Source: an uncultured Lachnospiraceae bacterium (GTDB lineage: Bacteria; Bacillota; Clostridia; Lachnospirales; Lachnospiraceae). Taken from it: 64,000 nt of DNA. The notes below the pieces were generated by a model. It saw only the letters and a list, made by a program, of their open reading frames with translations. It was not told where the DNA came from and did no database searches. This document shows positions 52,215 through 62,403 of this stretch, piece after piece; the stretch's first letter is position 1; every line of letters begins with the position of its first letter. Both the position numbers and the translations under genes were made by a program. The DNA lies in contig CANPZE010000003.1 in assembly GCA_947589315.1 (NCBI GenBank), positions 1 through 64,000 on the forward strand, in the 5' to 3' direction.

Positions 52215-54005
52215 ATGGCATTAGACGGTATTGTAATCGCAAATATAGCCCAGGAGCTGGATCAGGCCCTGGCCGGGGGAAGGATCACGAAAATTGCCCA
52301 GCCGGAAAAGGATGAGCTGCTCCTGACCATTAAGCAGAGCAAGGCCTCCCAGGAGGAGGGAAAGACGGTCCGTTCCCAGCATCGGCTGGTGATCTCGGTC
52401 AACCCCAGCCTTCCTTTAATCTATCTGACACAGGAGAATAAACCCTCCCCCATGACGGCGCCCACCTTCTGTATGGTCCTGCGCAAGCATTTGAACAACT
52501 GCAGACTGGTGTCTGTGCGCCAGGTCGGCCTGGAGCGGGTTCTTCGTCTGGAGCTGGAGCATCTGAATGAAATGGGCGACCTTTGCCGGAAATATCTGGT
52601 CATCGAATTGATGGGCAAACACAGCAATATTATTTTCTGCGACCAGGAAGACACGATCATTGACAGCATTAAGCATGTGTCTCTATTAGTAAGCTCCGTT
52701 CGGGAGGTTCTCCCCGGCAGGAAATATTTTATTCCCAATACCCTGGAGAAAAAGGATCCCTTCCAGGTGACGCAGGAGGAATTTGTCGAAGAAATCCTCT
52801 CCCGCCCACTCACCCCCTGCAAGGCGATCTATACCTCGCTCACCGGCTTCAGCCCCGTGATGGCTAATGAGCTCCTGTACCGGGCTTCTCTCTCTGACCG
52901 GAATACGGCCCAGGAATTATCAGAAATGGAACGGCTCCATCTTTATCGGAATTTTGTCAATCTCTGCGAAGAGATTACCACTGGCCAATTTCATCCCCAT
53001 ATCGTCTTATGTCAGGGAGAACCCAAAGAATTTGCCAGCCTTGTGCTGACCATCTACCAAAAGGATCCGGAGATGGAGCTGCGCTTTTATGACAGCGCCA
53101 GCCAGATGCTTTCAGACTATTATGAGGCAAAGGAAATCTATTCCCGCATTCATCAGAAGTCTGCGGATCTGCGCCGGGTCACTTCCACAGCGCTGGAACG
53201 CAATTATAAGAAACGTCAGCTGCAGGAACGGCAGCTGCAGGATACACAGAACCGGGATAAATACAAGATATACGGAGAATTATTGACTACCTACGGCTAT
53301 AGCCTCGCCGGCGGGGAACGCTCCCTGACCTGTGAAAATTATTATACCGGAGAAGAAATTACGATCCCACTGGATGAAACGAAATCTGCCATGGAAAATG
53401 CCAAGCGTTATTTTGATAAATATGCCAAACAAAAACGGACGTTCCAGGCTACCACAAAACAATTGCAGGATACTCTGGCAGAGATCGCACATCTGGAATC
53501 CATCAGCAATGCCCTGGATATCGCCCGGCAGGAATCAGACCTGGCCTCTGTCAAAGCCGAGCTGGCAGAGTACGGCTATTTAAAGAGCCGGGGAAAAGGG
53601 CAAAAGAGCGGCGGCAAAAATATGGCTAAAAGCAGGCCCTTCCACTATATCTCTTCCGATGGCTTCCATATCTATGTAGGGAAGAATAATTACCAGAATG
53701 AGGAGCTGACTTTTAAAATGGCAAATGGCGGCGACTGGTGGTTCCATGCCAAGAAAACGGCCGGCTCCCATGTTATCGTAAAAAGCCAGGGACAGGAGCT
53801 CCCGGACTCCACCTTTGAAGAAGCGGCCCGGCTGGCCGCTTATTACTCCAAGGCTAAAGAACAGACTAAGGTAGAGGTGGATTATATCCAGCAAAAGCAT
53901 GTGAAAAAACCAAATGGGAGCAAGCCTGGCTTCGTGGTTTATTACACCAATTACTCCATGACGATTGCGCCGGATATTACAGGAATTCAGGAGGTAGAAG
54001 AATGA
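52215..54005 (+). CDS. rqcH: Ribosome quality control protein RqcH (NFACT/Rqc2 family, formerly FbpA)
   Basis: RqcH binds stalled large ribosomal subunits and directs C-terminal alanine tailing. The 596-residue protein has the NFACT-N domain (MALDGIVIANIAQEL, then PTFCMVLRKHLNN and IELMGKHSNIIFCD), a helix-hairpin-helix and long coiled coil (about 270-450), and the NFACT-R domain (FHYISSDGFHIYVGKNNYQN, GGDWWFHAKKTAGSHV). The Asp-Arg pair important in other RqcH proteins appears here as Glu107-Arg108. Older databases call this fibronectin-binding protein. The stop overlaps the next gene by four bases. Confidence 0.94.
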   Translation: MALDGIVIANIAQELDQALAGGRITKIAQPEKDELLLTIKQSKASQEEGKTVRSQHRLVISVNPSLPLIYLTQENKPSPMTAPTFCMVLRKHLNNCRLVSVRQVGLERVLRLELEHLNEMGDLCRKYLVIELMGKHSNIIFCDQEDTIIDSIKHVSLLVSSVREVLPGRKYFIPNTLEKKDPFQVTQEEFVEEILSRPLTPCKAIYTSLTGFSPVMANELLYRASLSDRNTAQELSEMERLHLYRNFVNLCEEITTGQFHPHIVLCQGEPKEFASLVLTIYQKDPEMELRFYDSASQMLSDYYEAKEIYSRIHQKSADLRRVTSTALERNYKKRQLQERQLQDTQNRDKYKIYGELLTTYGYSLAGGERSLTCENYYTGEEITIPLDETKSAMENAKRYFDKYAKQKRTFQATTKQLQDTLAEIAHLESISNALDIARQESDLASVKAELAEYGYLKSRGKGQKSGGKNMAKSRPFHYISSDGFHIYVGKNNYQNEELTFKMANGGDWWFHAKKTAGSHVIVKSQGQELPDSTFEEAARLAAYYSKAKEQTKVEVDYIQQKHVKKPNGSKPGFVVYYTNYSMTIAPDITGIQEVEE

Positions 54006-54847
54006 TCACATCGGATAACCATGTACACACCAGCTTCTCCACAGACAGTGAGACCCCGATGGAGACAATGGTCCTCGCCGGGATCCATAAGGGGCTGTCC
54101 TCCATCTGTTTTACGGATCATATGGATTACCAATTTCCATCCGATATCCCGTCTTTCTTTGTCTTTTCCCCGGAAGAATACTTTTTAGAATTGGACCGTC
54201 TGGCGGCAAAGTATGCCTCTTCGATCCAGATCCGCCGGGGCGTGGAACTGGGCCTTAAGAAGGGGATCGCCCAGGAATGCCGGCAATTGTCCTCCTCTTT
54301 TCCCTTTGATTTTATTATTGGGTCTACCCATTTAGTAGATGACATGGATCCCTATTATTCCACATACTGGGAGGGACAGTCCGAACGCCAGGGAATCCTG
54401 CGCTATTATGAGACCACTCTGGAAAACATCCAAAGCGGCATTGATTTTGATGTGTATGGACACATTGATTATATTATCCGTTATACTCCTACCCAGAAAC
54501 AATACCGGGAACAGGGAATCACCAATGAGGCTTATCTGGAACGGGAGCTTGAGGCGGCTTTTCCGGTGATCGATGAAATCCTGAAGCAGCTGATCCGTTC
54601 CGGACGGGGAATCGAATTAAACACTGCCGGCTTTAAATATGGAATGGGACATCCCCATCCCCATGAACGCATCCTGAAACGGTACCGGGAACTGGGAGGG
54701 GAACTGCTGTCCATCGGCTCAGACGGGCACCAGCCGGAAGCCCTGGCCTATGATTTTGCCCGAGTTCCCGAGCTTCTTCGGGAATGCGGCTTCCGCTGCT
54801 ATACCTTGTTCCAGAACAGACAGCCGATTCAGCAGCCCCTGTCTTGA
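54002..54847 (+). CDS. PHP-domain phosphatase, histidinol-phosphatase HisK-like
   Basis: The 281-residue enzyme has the PHP metal-site motifs DNHVHTSFSTDS, FTDHMDY, GVELGL, IGSTHLVDD, YGHIDYI and the terminal GSDGHQP. This family includes the HisK-type histidinol phosphatase of Firmicutes. No other his genes are nearby, so the histidine pathway assignment rests on the family alone. It overlaps rqcH by four bases (ATGA). Confidence 0.85.
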   Translation: MITSDNHVHTSFSTDSETPMETMVLAGIHKGLSSICFTDHMDYQFPSDIPSFFVFSPEEYFLELDRLAAKYASSIQIRRGVELGLKKGIAQECRQLSSSFPFDFIIGSTHLVDDMDPYYSTYWEGQSERQGILRYYETTLENIQSGIDFDVYGHIDYIIRYTPTQKQYREQGITNEAYLERELEAAFPVIDEILKQLIRSGRGIELNTAGFKYGMGHPHPHERILKRYRELGGELLSIGSDGHQPEALAYDFARVPELLRECGFRCYTLFQNRQPIQQPLS

Positions 54848-54863
54848 CAGGGCCATTTTCCTC

Positions 54864-54898
54864 TTACCCTGTGCGCAGGAGGGTGGCTCACAGGGTAA
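54864..54898. terminator. Hairpin between convergent genes
   Basis: A 10-base stem TTACCCTGTG (54864-54873) pairs with 54889-54898. It overlaps the stop region of the minus-strand cysteine desulfurase. T runs are modest, so termination strength is uncertain. Confidence 0.6.
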
Positions 54899-56060
54899 TT
54901 TCCTCCCTGTTTCCTCCTGCCTCCTTTAACTCTCGCAATTCATCCACCGTCTCTGCCAGCTGTTGGTACACTTCCTCCATCTCTTCTATGGTATTCTCCT
55001 CCCCCAGCGTAAGGCGCACAGAGCTTCTGGCCTCTGTCTCAGACAATCCCAGCGCCGTCAGTACATGGGAGGGACCATGTTCCGAGGCGGTACAGGCTGA
55101 ACCGCCGGCAATATAGATCCCCTTCATTTCCATCATAACGATCAGAGACTGGGCTTCCACCCCTTCAAAACAAAGATTCAGGTTGCCGGGAAGGCGTCTT
55201 CCCACAGAACCGTTGAGACGTACCCCGGAAATGCCGGACAGGATCCTGGCCAGAAGATAGTCCCTCATCCTTCGGATCCTGTGCCAGTTCTCCTCCTGCC
55301 GGCCGGTGCAGATTCTGGCTGCCGCCCCCATTCCGATAATCCCCGGCACGTTTTCCGTTCCCGCCCGGCGTCCCCTCTCCTGCCCTCCTCCGTGCAGGAA
55401 GCTTGGAAGCTCCAGCCCCTGCCGGATATAGAGAAAGCCAGTCCCTTTCGGTCCGCCAAACTTATGTGCGCTGGCGCTCAACAGGGTAATATGTTCTTTC
55501 TGTACATCAATGGGAAGATGGGCGTAGCCCTGCACAGCATCTGTATGGAATGGGATCTGATGCCGGGAGGCGATCCTGCCGATCTCAGCGACTGGCTGGA
55601 GAGTCCCAATCTCATTATTAGCATACATGACAGAGATCCCAATCGTATCCGGACGGATTGCTCGCCGGACTGCCTCTGGCTCCACAACCCCCATTTCATT
55701 TATGGGTAAATAGGTCACCTCAAATCCCCTGTCTTGAAGATACTGGCAGGTGTGGAGGATGGCATGATGTTCAATCTGTGTGGTAATCAAGTGCCCGCCC
55801 TTCCCGCCGCTCTTTTCTGCAAGTCCCGTCAGCGCCCAGTTATCCGATTCCGTTCCCCCACTGGTGAAAAAGATCTCTTCCGGATGGGCATTCAGGCTGT
55901 CTGCAATATCTTTGCGCACCTGCTCCAGCTTTTTTTTATTTTCTGTCCCTCCCTGGTAATTTCCGGAAGGATTCCAATACTGCCCTGCAAAATACGGAAG
56001 CATTTCTTTCAGCGCCTGAGGATGGACGGCTGTGGTCGCTGCATGATCCAAATATATCAT
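54888..56060 (-). CDS. Cysteine desulfurase (NifS/IscS-like)
   Basis: This PLP enzyme removes sulfur from cysteine for iron-sulfur or thio-modification pathways. The 390-residue product has the PLP lysine in SASAHKFGGPKGTGF and the sulfur-carrying cysteine in GGSACTASEHGPS; the short loop around it fits the NifS-like group I. I chose ATG 56060 after GGAGG. No scaffold gene is adjacent, but the NifU-like gene at the left of the window could be a partner. thiI, a frequent neighbour in Clostridia, is not present. Confidence 0.93.
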   Translation of the reverse strand: MIYLDHAATTAVHPQALKEMLPYFAGQYWNPSGNYQGGTENKKKLEQVRKDIADSLNAHPEEIFFTSGGTESDNWALTGLAEKSGGKGGHLITTQIEHHAILHTCQYLQDRGFEVTYLPINEMGVVEPEAVRRAIRPDTIGISVMYANNEIGTLQPVAEIGRIASRHQIPFHTDAVQGYAHLPIDVQKEHITLLSASAHKFGGPKGTGFLYIRQGLELPSFLHGGGQERGRRAGTENVPGIIGMGAAARICTGRQEENWHRIRRMRDYLLARILSGISGVRLNGSVGRRLPGNLNLCFEGVEAQSLIVMMEMKGIYIAGGSACTASEHGPSHVLTALGLSETEARSSVRLTLGEENTIEEMEEVYQQLAETVDELRELKEAGGNREEITL

Positions 56061-56162
56061 AATTCCTCCATTTTCTATCACTAATACCCTTTTATTCTAT
56101 GTAGCATAGTGGAATAGTTTCCTAAAGCGGTTCATAAAATGAGGTAATCATAATCAAGAAAG

Positions 56163-57731
56163 ATGGGGTTTTCTATGAATCTTTCGGATCACGCCCTGAT
56201 CAGGGGAACGATCATTTTAACAATCACCGGATTTATCACCAGGATCCTGGGATTCGTTTATAAAATCTACCTGGCGGATCTGCTGGGCGCCAGAATGCTT
56301 GGCATCTATCAACTGGTATTTCCTGTCTATGGAATCTGTTATACCATCTACGCCGCCGGCATCCAGACGGCTATCTCCCAGGTCATTGCAGCGCAGGCAG
56401 CCCGGAAGCAAAAAGGGGAAGGGACCGGCTCTCCCGGCAGGATCATGGCGGCAGGTATGTTCCTGGGGGTAGGGCTGGCAAGCCTTCTTACCCTTCTTGT
56501 CTATCTGAGGGCAGACTGGATCGCCCGGTATCTGCTGATGGAACCTTCCCTGGCTCCCTATCTTCGGATCCTGTGCATCCTATTCCCTTTCTGCAGCGTC
56601 ACCTCCTGTATCAACGGCTACTACTATGGCATGAGCGGCACCAAAGTCCCTGCCATGACCCAGGTGCTGGAGCAGCTGGCCCGGGTGGGCTCTGTCTTTC
56701 TCGTCTGCACGGTCCTCCCACTGGATGCAGCCGGGTGCTGTTATGCTGCAGTATGGGGGATTGTCATTGGTGAGATTACTTCCTGCCTTTATAATATTTT
56801 CCAGATCACCAAAACCTTCGCCCAGAATAAGAAATCAAAACCCTCTTCCAACCAGCCTTTTCTGCGCTCTTTGCTGTGGCTGACCCTGACTCTGACTGCC
56901 ACAAAGCTGATCGTATCCATCCTTCACAGCACAGAGTCCGTCCTGATCCCGGCGGCGCTGAAGCAGTTTGGGCATACCAGTGAGGAGGCGCTGAGCATCT
57001 ACGGGATCCTTACTGGCATGAGCATGGCCTTTATCCTCTTTCCCTCTGCCATCACAAATTCCTTTGCCATTCTGCTCCTGCCCAATATTGCCGGCGCTTA
57101 TGCGAGCCGTAACGAAGAGAAAATAAAACAGGCTGTCACTCTTTCTGTGAAGTACAGCCTGTTGATCGGTATTTTATGTACCTGTATCTTCCTGGTATTT
57201 GGCAGAGATTTTGGCCTTCTCTTCTTCCACAATGAAGATGCGGGCAGCTACTTAACTGTCCTGTCCTGGCTCTGCCCCTTCCTCTATATCGGCACGACCC
57301 TGGCCAGCGTCATTAACGGCATGGGCAAGACCTCTGTCACCTTCAGCTATACCATGGTCAGCCTCGGAATCAAAATCCTGTTTCTGCTGCTGGCCGTTCC
57401 CCGCTTTGGCATCCGCGGGTACCTGATCGGACTTTTGGCGAGCCAGCTCCTTCTTACCCTGCTGGAAGCCGGCTATCTCCGGCAATACATCCGTCTGGAC
57501 GCAACAGATTGGATCCTCTTCCCCAGCCTGTTCCTGTTAGCGGCCGGCAGCCTGTTCCACCGCCTCTTTCCCTTGATCCAGTCCCAGCTCCAATCTCTTC
57601 CCCTGTTCCCATCCCAGTCCCGGCTGGCCGGACTGCTGGCGCTGGCCCTGTGCTGCTGCCTTCTCTGCCTGTGCTACAGCAGCCTGTTGTATTTGAAGGG
57701 AACTCTTTCCCGCCAAGACCTTGCCCGTTAG
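56163..57731 (+). CDS. MOP-superfamily polysaccharide flippase, SpoVB/MurJ-like
   Basis: The 522-residue protein is strongly hydrophobic with about 14 membrane segments. The start (LIRGTIILTITGFITRILGFVYKIYLADLLG) is typical of SpoVB-type lipid-linked sugar flippases. SpoVB acts in spore cortex synthesis in Bacillus, but paralogues transport lipid II or other precursors, so the substrate is open. The start may be ATG 56163 or ATG 56175; neither has a strong ribosome site. It abuts the convergent ABC transporter gene with no intergenic base. Confidence 0.88.
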   Translation: MGFSMNLSDHALIRGTIILTITGFITRILGFVYKIYLADLLGARMLGIYQLVFPVYGICYTIYAAGIQTAISQVIAAQAARKQKGEGTGSPGRIMAAGMFLGVGLASLLTLLVYLRADWIARYLLMEPSLAPYLRILCILFPFCSVTSCINGYYYGMSGTKVPAMTQVLEQLARVGSVFLVCTVLPLDAAGCCYAAVWGIVIGEITSCLYNIFQITKTFAQNKKSKPSSNQPFLRSLLWLTLTLTATKLIVSILHSTESVLIPAALKQFGHTSEEALSIYGILTGMSMAFILFPSAITNSFAILLLPNIAGAYASRNEEKIKQAVTLSVKYSLLIGILCTCIFLVFGRDFGLLFFHNEDAGSYLTVLSWLCPFLYIGTTLASVINGMGKTSVTFSYTMVSLGIKILFLLLAVPRFGIRGYLIGLLASQLLLTLLEAGYLRQYIRLDATDWILFPSLFLLAAGSLFHRLFPLIQSQLQSLPLFPSQSRLAGLLALALCCCLLCLCYSSLLYLKGTLSRQDLAR

Positions 57732-59579
57732 TTAATATAGCAGCTGGGCATTCTCCTGGTAATATTTTGCCTGGCAGCGGAACATTTCGGCATATTTTCC
57801 ATTTAATCCCATCAGCTCCTGATGGGTGCCCTGCTCAACAATCTCTCCCTGCTCAAACATATAGATCCGGTCGGCGTCCCGGGTGGTAGAAAGACGGTGG
57901 GAGATAAATATAACCGCCGCATCCCCTGCTTTGTGGAGCATATTCTGATTCAACAGATATTCTGCCTTGGGATCCAAGGCACTGGAAGGCTCATCCAGAA
58001 TCGCCACCGCCATTTTCTTCCGCCTGGCAAAGAGACGGGAGATCGCTACTTTCTGCGCCTCCCCTCCGGAAAGCTGGATCCCTTTATCGTCAAATTCCCT
58101 GGTCAAAGGGGTGGCAAGGCCCTGGGGAAGGCTTTCCAGGCGCTGGGCAAAACCTGCCTTCTCCAAAGCCTGCCTCGCCTCTTCCTCGGCCTCATGGGGA
58201 TTGCCCTGACTGAGGCGCATCCTCACATTATCCAGCAGGGAAGCGGCATAGATCTGATAATCCTGAAAGACCATACCAAACAGTTCCCGGTATTCCTCCG
58301 TGGCAAAGGAACGGATATCCTCTCCCCCATAGAAAATCCCCCCTCCGGTGGCATCATAGAGGCGCAGCAGCAGCTTGACAAATGTGGATTTGCCTGCGCC
58401 ATTTTCTCCTACCAGGGCGATCCGCTCTCCCGGACGGATGGTCATTGTAATATGCTTTAACGTATCCTCCCGGGCGCCGTCATAACGAAAAGACATATCC
58501 CGGATCTCCAGTTTTTCTGGCTCCGAGGGAATTTTCACACTTCCCCGGCTTCCCTCAATCTTACTCTCATATTCCATAAATCTGCGGAAGCGTTCTGTAT
58601 ACTGTCCTACCGTCTGCAGACGCTCCAGGCAGTAATTCACACTGTCAAACTTTCCTCTTAAATTAGCCTGGGCATTGTTCAATGCCGCCACATCCCCCAG
58701 GAGGATGCTCCCCTTGATCAGCGCCAGATACCCCAGGTACAGCGGTACGCAGAAAAAGGACAGGAAAGTAAATACGGTGATCCAGTTAGCCAGAGACCAA
58801 AAAGCGATCCCTTTTCCTACCCGCTTTGCATTTTGGATATTATCATCAATTGCCTCGTGGAACTGCTTCTCCAAAGCTGTTTCAATATGGGACAGCTTTA
58901 ATTCCTTGGCATACTCCGGCTGATAAAACACCCGCTTAGAATATTGGGCGCGGCGCATAATCTTAGTCTTTTCCACACTATATTCATACTCCAGGGCCAT
59001 AATCCGAAAACGGGTCACTATATTTACCAGAAATCCTACAATGGGAAATATGGCCACCACAGGATCAATGGAAGTGATCAGTCCCGACAGGACTAACACG
59101 GTCAATACATTCCGGATCATCCTGGCAAAATCAAAAATGCAGGTATTCACCATTTCCTCCGACTGGGAGGCTGCCAGAACAAAATCTTCAAAATAAGTAT
59201 CACAGTCATAGCACATCATATCGATGCCGGACGCCCGGCGGATCATCTCCTCCTGGATCTGTCCTGTCATCCGTACCAGCCGGGCCTGGGCAAAGCTTTC
59301 CGTACACCCATCAAAGGCCATTAACACAGCCATTCCCAGTGTTGCCCCGGTAACCAGTATCGCTGTTTGTCCAAAGGAAATCCTGGGATCCGTGAGAAAC
59401 GTAATAAAAGCCCTGAGAAAAACGGTATCCATGCAGGCATAGCCTATACCGCTGACGGCAAAAAGGGAGATCACCATGATCACAATCCCCCTGTCCTTTT
59501 CCAGGGCATAGCGCAGCACATAGGATACATTGGAAAGCAGACGCCGGACAGGTACCTTCTCCTTCTCATTCAGTTTCAT
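57732..59579 (-). CDS. ABC half-transporter (permease plus ATPase), second of a pair
   Basis: The 615-residue protein fuses a six-helix export-type membrane domain (about 1-320) to an ATPase with Walker A GENGAGKST, the signature LSGGEAQKVAISR, Walker B AVAILDEPSSALD and H-loop ISHRLS. ATG 59579 follows GGGAGGTG by six bases and overlaps the upstream ABC gene by 14 bases, so the two are coupled and probably form a heterodimer. A family of such pairs exports peptides or drugs; no precursor peptide or tailoring enzyme is nearby. The substrate is unknown. Confidence 0.9.
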   Translation of the reverse strand: MKLNEKEKVPVRRLLSNVSYVLRYALEKDRGIVIMVISLFAVSGIGYACMDTVFLRAFITFLTDPRISFGQTAILVTGATLGMAVLMAFDGCTESFAQARLVRMTGQIQEEMIRRASGIDMMCYDCDTYFEDFVLAASQSEEMVNTCIFDFARMIRNVLTVLVLSGLITSIDPVVAIFPIVGFLVNIVTRFRIMALEYEYSVEKTKIMRRAQYSKRVFYQPEYAKELKLSHIETALEKQFHEAIDDNIQNAKRVGKGIAFWSLANWITVFTFLSFFCVPLYLGYLALIKGSILLGDVAALNNAQANLRGKFDSVNYCLERLQTVGQYTERFRRFMEYESKIEGSRGSVKIPSEPEKLEIRDMSFRYDGAREDTLKHITMTIRPGERIALVGENGAGKSTFVKLLLRLYDATGGGIFYGGEDIRSFATEEYRELFGMVFQDYQIYAASLLDNVRMRLSQGNPHEAEEEARQALEKAGFAQRLESLPQGLATPLTREFDDKGIQLSGGEAQKVAISRLFARRKKMAVAILDEPSSALDPKAEYLLNQNMLHKAGDAAVIFISHRLSTTRDADRIYMFEQGEIVEQGTHQELMGLNGKYAEMFRCQAKYYQENAQLLY

Positions 59580-61464
59580 ACAATACACCTCCCATCGTAT
59601 CCTGATAATTCTGAGCCTGTAACCGGAACATAGCGGCATAACGTCCATTTTTTGCCATCAATTCCTGATGGCTCCCCTCCTCAACGATCCTCCCCTGTTC
59701 CAGGAACAGGATCCGGTCCGCCATCCTGGCAGAAGACATCCTGTGGGAAATGAAAAATACAGTCTTTCCCTGGGAGGCCTCCATCATATTCCGGTACATA
59801 TTATACTCGGCAATCGGATCCAGAGCGCTGGAGGGCTCATCCAGGATCACAATAGCCGGATTTTTGGCAAAGACACGGGCGATAGCGATCTTCTGGGCCT
59901 GCCCGCCGGAACAGACAAACCCTTCCTCATCAAATTCCTTTGTCAACATGGTGTAGATCCCCTTGGGAAGACGTTCCAGCACATCACCGAATCCCGCCCT
60001 GCCCAAAGCCTCTTCCACCAGCCGTTCCTCCTGCTCTCCTTCCGGAGACCGCATCAATACATTCTCTGCCAGGGACAAGGCAAATATCTGAAAATCCTGG
60101 AACACCGTCCCAAAGCAGTCCCGGTACTCCTGCTGCCGATATTCTGTAATGGGATGGCCTCCTGCCAGGATCTGTCCCTGCGTCAAAGGATAAAGACCCA
60201 TTAAAAGCTTCATCAGGGTGGTCTTGCCGGCTCCGTTCTCCCCTACCAGAGCCACATGCTCTCCGGAATGGATCTGAACGGATAGATTTTCCAGCACCGG
60301 CCTGTCGCTCCCAGGATAGGTATACGTCACTCTCTCCAGAGACAACTCTCCCATATCCTTTCCGGGCTGCCGCCATCCTTCCCTGCCTTCCTTCCGCTCT
60401 TCGCCGGCATCTCCCAATGCCGCCCTGCCCTCACGCAGCTCCTCTGGTTCATATTCCAGAAAATCCCGGAGATTATCCATGTACAGACAGCGTTTCCCCG
60501 CCTCGCTAAAAAAGGTGATCCCATCTCCCACAGCCCCAGAGACATACCCAATGGCTGAAATCATTGCCACATAGGGAGCCGCCGCCGGGACTCCGGAAAT
60601 TTTAAGGCAATAGGTAATATACAGATAGGAACCCAGGGTAACCAGGCCCACAAATACCAATGTTTCCAAGGCCCGATAGCGCACGATCCGGCTGCGGTGG
60701 AGGCGGTTCACCTCATATCTCTGTTCATATCCCTCCTGGTGCTGTCGGAACAATACCGGAGCCATGGGATACAGGCGAAGCTCTCCGGCATATTTTTTCT
60801 CATAGAACACCCTCTTGGCATATTCCATCTGCCGTTTTCCCGGGGTCGCTTCCCGGCGCAGCATAAACTCCTCCCTGCTTTGAAGCACGCCAAAATACAG
60901 GCTTCCACAGACTGGCGGTATAGCAAAGAGCAGAAGCAGAGGGTCTACGGATACCACGATCCCCATAGCGGTCATGGCGCCTGCCAGCCTTCCTATTCCC
61001 CAGGTAAAGAAACGCATCCCCCACCAGCCATACTCCAGGCATTCATCCAACGCCCGGGAAAATCTATCATAAAACTCCGGTGTCTCATACTGGCGGATTC
61101 CCAAGGTCTTAGCCTTACAGATCACTTTACCAAAAATATACCGGTATATCTTCATCTCGGAGATCCGGACGTAATATGCATGTCCCGCAGAAGTCAGATG
61201 GATTACAATATGGATCAGGCAGAATGCCGTCACCATCCATGCCAGCTTCCGGTAATCAATCCCCTTTTCAATACATTCATAGATATATTTGATCAGATAA
61301 ATGGCAAAGCAGGCATTAAAGATCCCCTCGGTGATTTCTTTATAAAAGCTGTAGATGACAGTTCCTTTGTCTGCCCGGAAGATTTCTGCGATGGCAAATT
61401 GGATACTGTTAAAGATATGGCGGTCGCCATATGCTTTCTTTTCTTTTGTTTCTGCAGATTCCAT
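59566..61464 (-). CDS. ABC half-transporter (permease plus ATPase), first of a pair
   Basis: The 632-residue protein has the same layout as its neighbour: a membrane domain (about 1-330), a Glu/Arg/Gly-rich linker (about 345-375) and an ATPase with Walker A GENGAGKTT, Walker B AIVILDEPSSALD and H-loop FISHRMS. The signature is CSGGQAQKIAIAR, with Cys in the first position instead of Leu. The catalytic glutamate is present in both halves, so neither site is obviously dead. GGAGG precedes the ATG at 61464 by nine bases. It follows the DNase IV gene by 16 bases. Confidence 0.9.
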   Translation of the reverse strand: MESAETKEKKAYGDRHIFNSIQFAIAEIFRADKGTVIYSFYKEITEGIFNACFAIYLIKYIYECIEKGIDYRKLAWMVTAFCLIHIVIHLTSAGHAYYVRISEMKIYRYIFGKVICKAKTLGIRQYETPEFYDRFSRALDECLEYGWWGMRFFTWGIGRLAGAMTAMGIVVSVDPLLLLFAIPPVCGSLYFGVLQSREEFMLRREATPGKRQMEYAKRVFYEKKYAGELRLYPMAPVLFRQHQEGYEQRYEVNRLHRSRIVRYRALETLVFVGLVTLGSYLYITYCLKISGVPAAAPYVAMISAIGYVSGAVGDGITFFSEAGKRCLYMDNLRDFLEYEPEELREGRAALGDAGEERKEGREGWRQPGKDMGELSLERVTYTYPGSDRPVLENLSVQIHSGEHVALVGENGAGKTTLMKLLMGLYPLTQGQILAGGHPITEYRQQEYRDCFGTVFQDFQIFALSLAENVLMRSPEGEQEERLVEEALGRAGFGDVLERLPKGIYTMLTKEFDEEGFVCSGGQAQKIAIARVFAKNPAIVILDEPSSALDPIAEYNMYRNMMEASQGKTVFFISHRMSSARMADRILFLEQGRIVEEGSHQELMAKNGRYAAMFRLQAQNYQDTMGGVLYETE

Positions 61465-61480
61465 TAACTCTTTTCCTCCT

Positions 61481-62311
61481 TTAGCAATAAACGCTTTTCA
61501 GCCGGGCGATCTCCGCCTCATAGCCGGCCAGGTCATTGGGCGTCTCCAGGTAAAACGGCAGTTCCCGCAGCTTCTCATGATTAATTATGGCTTCAAAGGC
61601 TTCCATGCCCAAATATCCCTCTCCCAGCTTCTCATGCCGGTCCTTATGGCTTCCTATCGGATTCTTGCTATCGTTGAGATGGATCGCCTGCAGCCGCTCC
61701 AGGCCAATGATACGGTCAAATTCCTGCAATACCTGATCCAGCTGTCCTGCAATGTCATAGCCGCCGTCAAACACATGGCAGGTATCAAGGCACACTCCTA
61801 ACCTGTCAGGATCCTCCACAGCTTCTATAATGCGCTGCAGTTCCTCAAAGTTCCTGCCAACCTCGCTGCCCTTCCCCGCCATAGTCTCCAACAACACCGG
61901 TGTAGAAAATGGATGCTGGAAAATGCGGTCCAGCAGATCAGCGATCATAGCGATCCCTGCATCCACTCCCTGTTGGACATGGCTTCCCGGATGGAAGTTA
62001 TAGCGGCTTCCCGGAATATGCTCCAAACGCCTTAAATCATCCAACATAATATCGTAGGCAAAGTTCCGGATGTCTTCCTCTTTAGAACAGGGATTCAGCG
62101 TATACGGCGCGTGGGCCAGCGGGTCTGCGATCCCATTCTCTCTGGCAAAGGCAAGATACCGTCCGATATCTTGCAGATCCCATTCCCTGGCTTTTCCTCC
62201 TCTGGGATTTCTGGTAAAAAACTGAAAACAATTGGCTCCGATCCTTTTCGCCTCCTGTCCCATATGTAAAAATCCCTGGGAAGAAGACAAATGGCAGCCT
62301 ATTTTTAGCAT
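61481..62311 (-). CDS. nfo: Deoxyribonuclease IV (AP endonuclease)
   Basis: The enzyme cleaves DNA at abasic sites in base excision repair. The 276-residue TIM barrel shows metal-site residues in [58 protein letters not shown] and GEGYLG. I chose ATG 62311 (MLKIGCHLS) after GAGGGGTG; the reading frame extends a little further but has no ribosome site there. A good promoter lies about 35 bases upstream. The ABC genes downstream may share its transcript. Confidence 0.94.
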   Translation of the reverse strand: MLKIGCHLSSSQGFLHMGQEAKRIGANCFQFFTRNPRGGKAREWDLQDIGRYLAFARENGIADPLAHAPYTLNPCSKEEDIRNFAYDIMLDDLRRLEHIPGSRYNFHPGSHVQQGVDAGIAMIADLLDRIFQHPFSTPVLLETMAGKGSEVGRNFEELQRIIEAVEDPDRLGVCLDTCHVFDGGYDIAGQLDQVLQEFDRIIGLERLQAIHLNDSKNPIGSHKDRHEKLGEGYLGMEAFEAIINHEKLRELPFYLETPNDLAGYEAEIARLKSVYC

Positions 62312-62345
62312 AAGACAACACACCCCTCTTACTGATAGTGTCACG

Positions 62346-62374
62346 ATTCTATCATACTAAGAGGGGAAATGCAA
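62346..62374 (-). promoter_or_regulatory. Sigma-A promoter of the nfo gene
   Basis: On the minus strand TTGCAT (62374-62369) and TAGAAT (62351-62346) are spaced by 17 bases. Confidence 0.78.
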
Positions 62375-62403
62375 AACAATATAAGATAATCCTATGATAT
62401 TTA

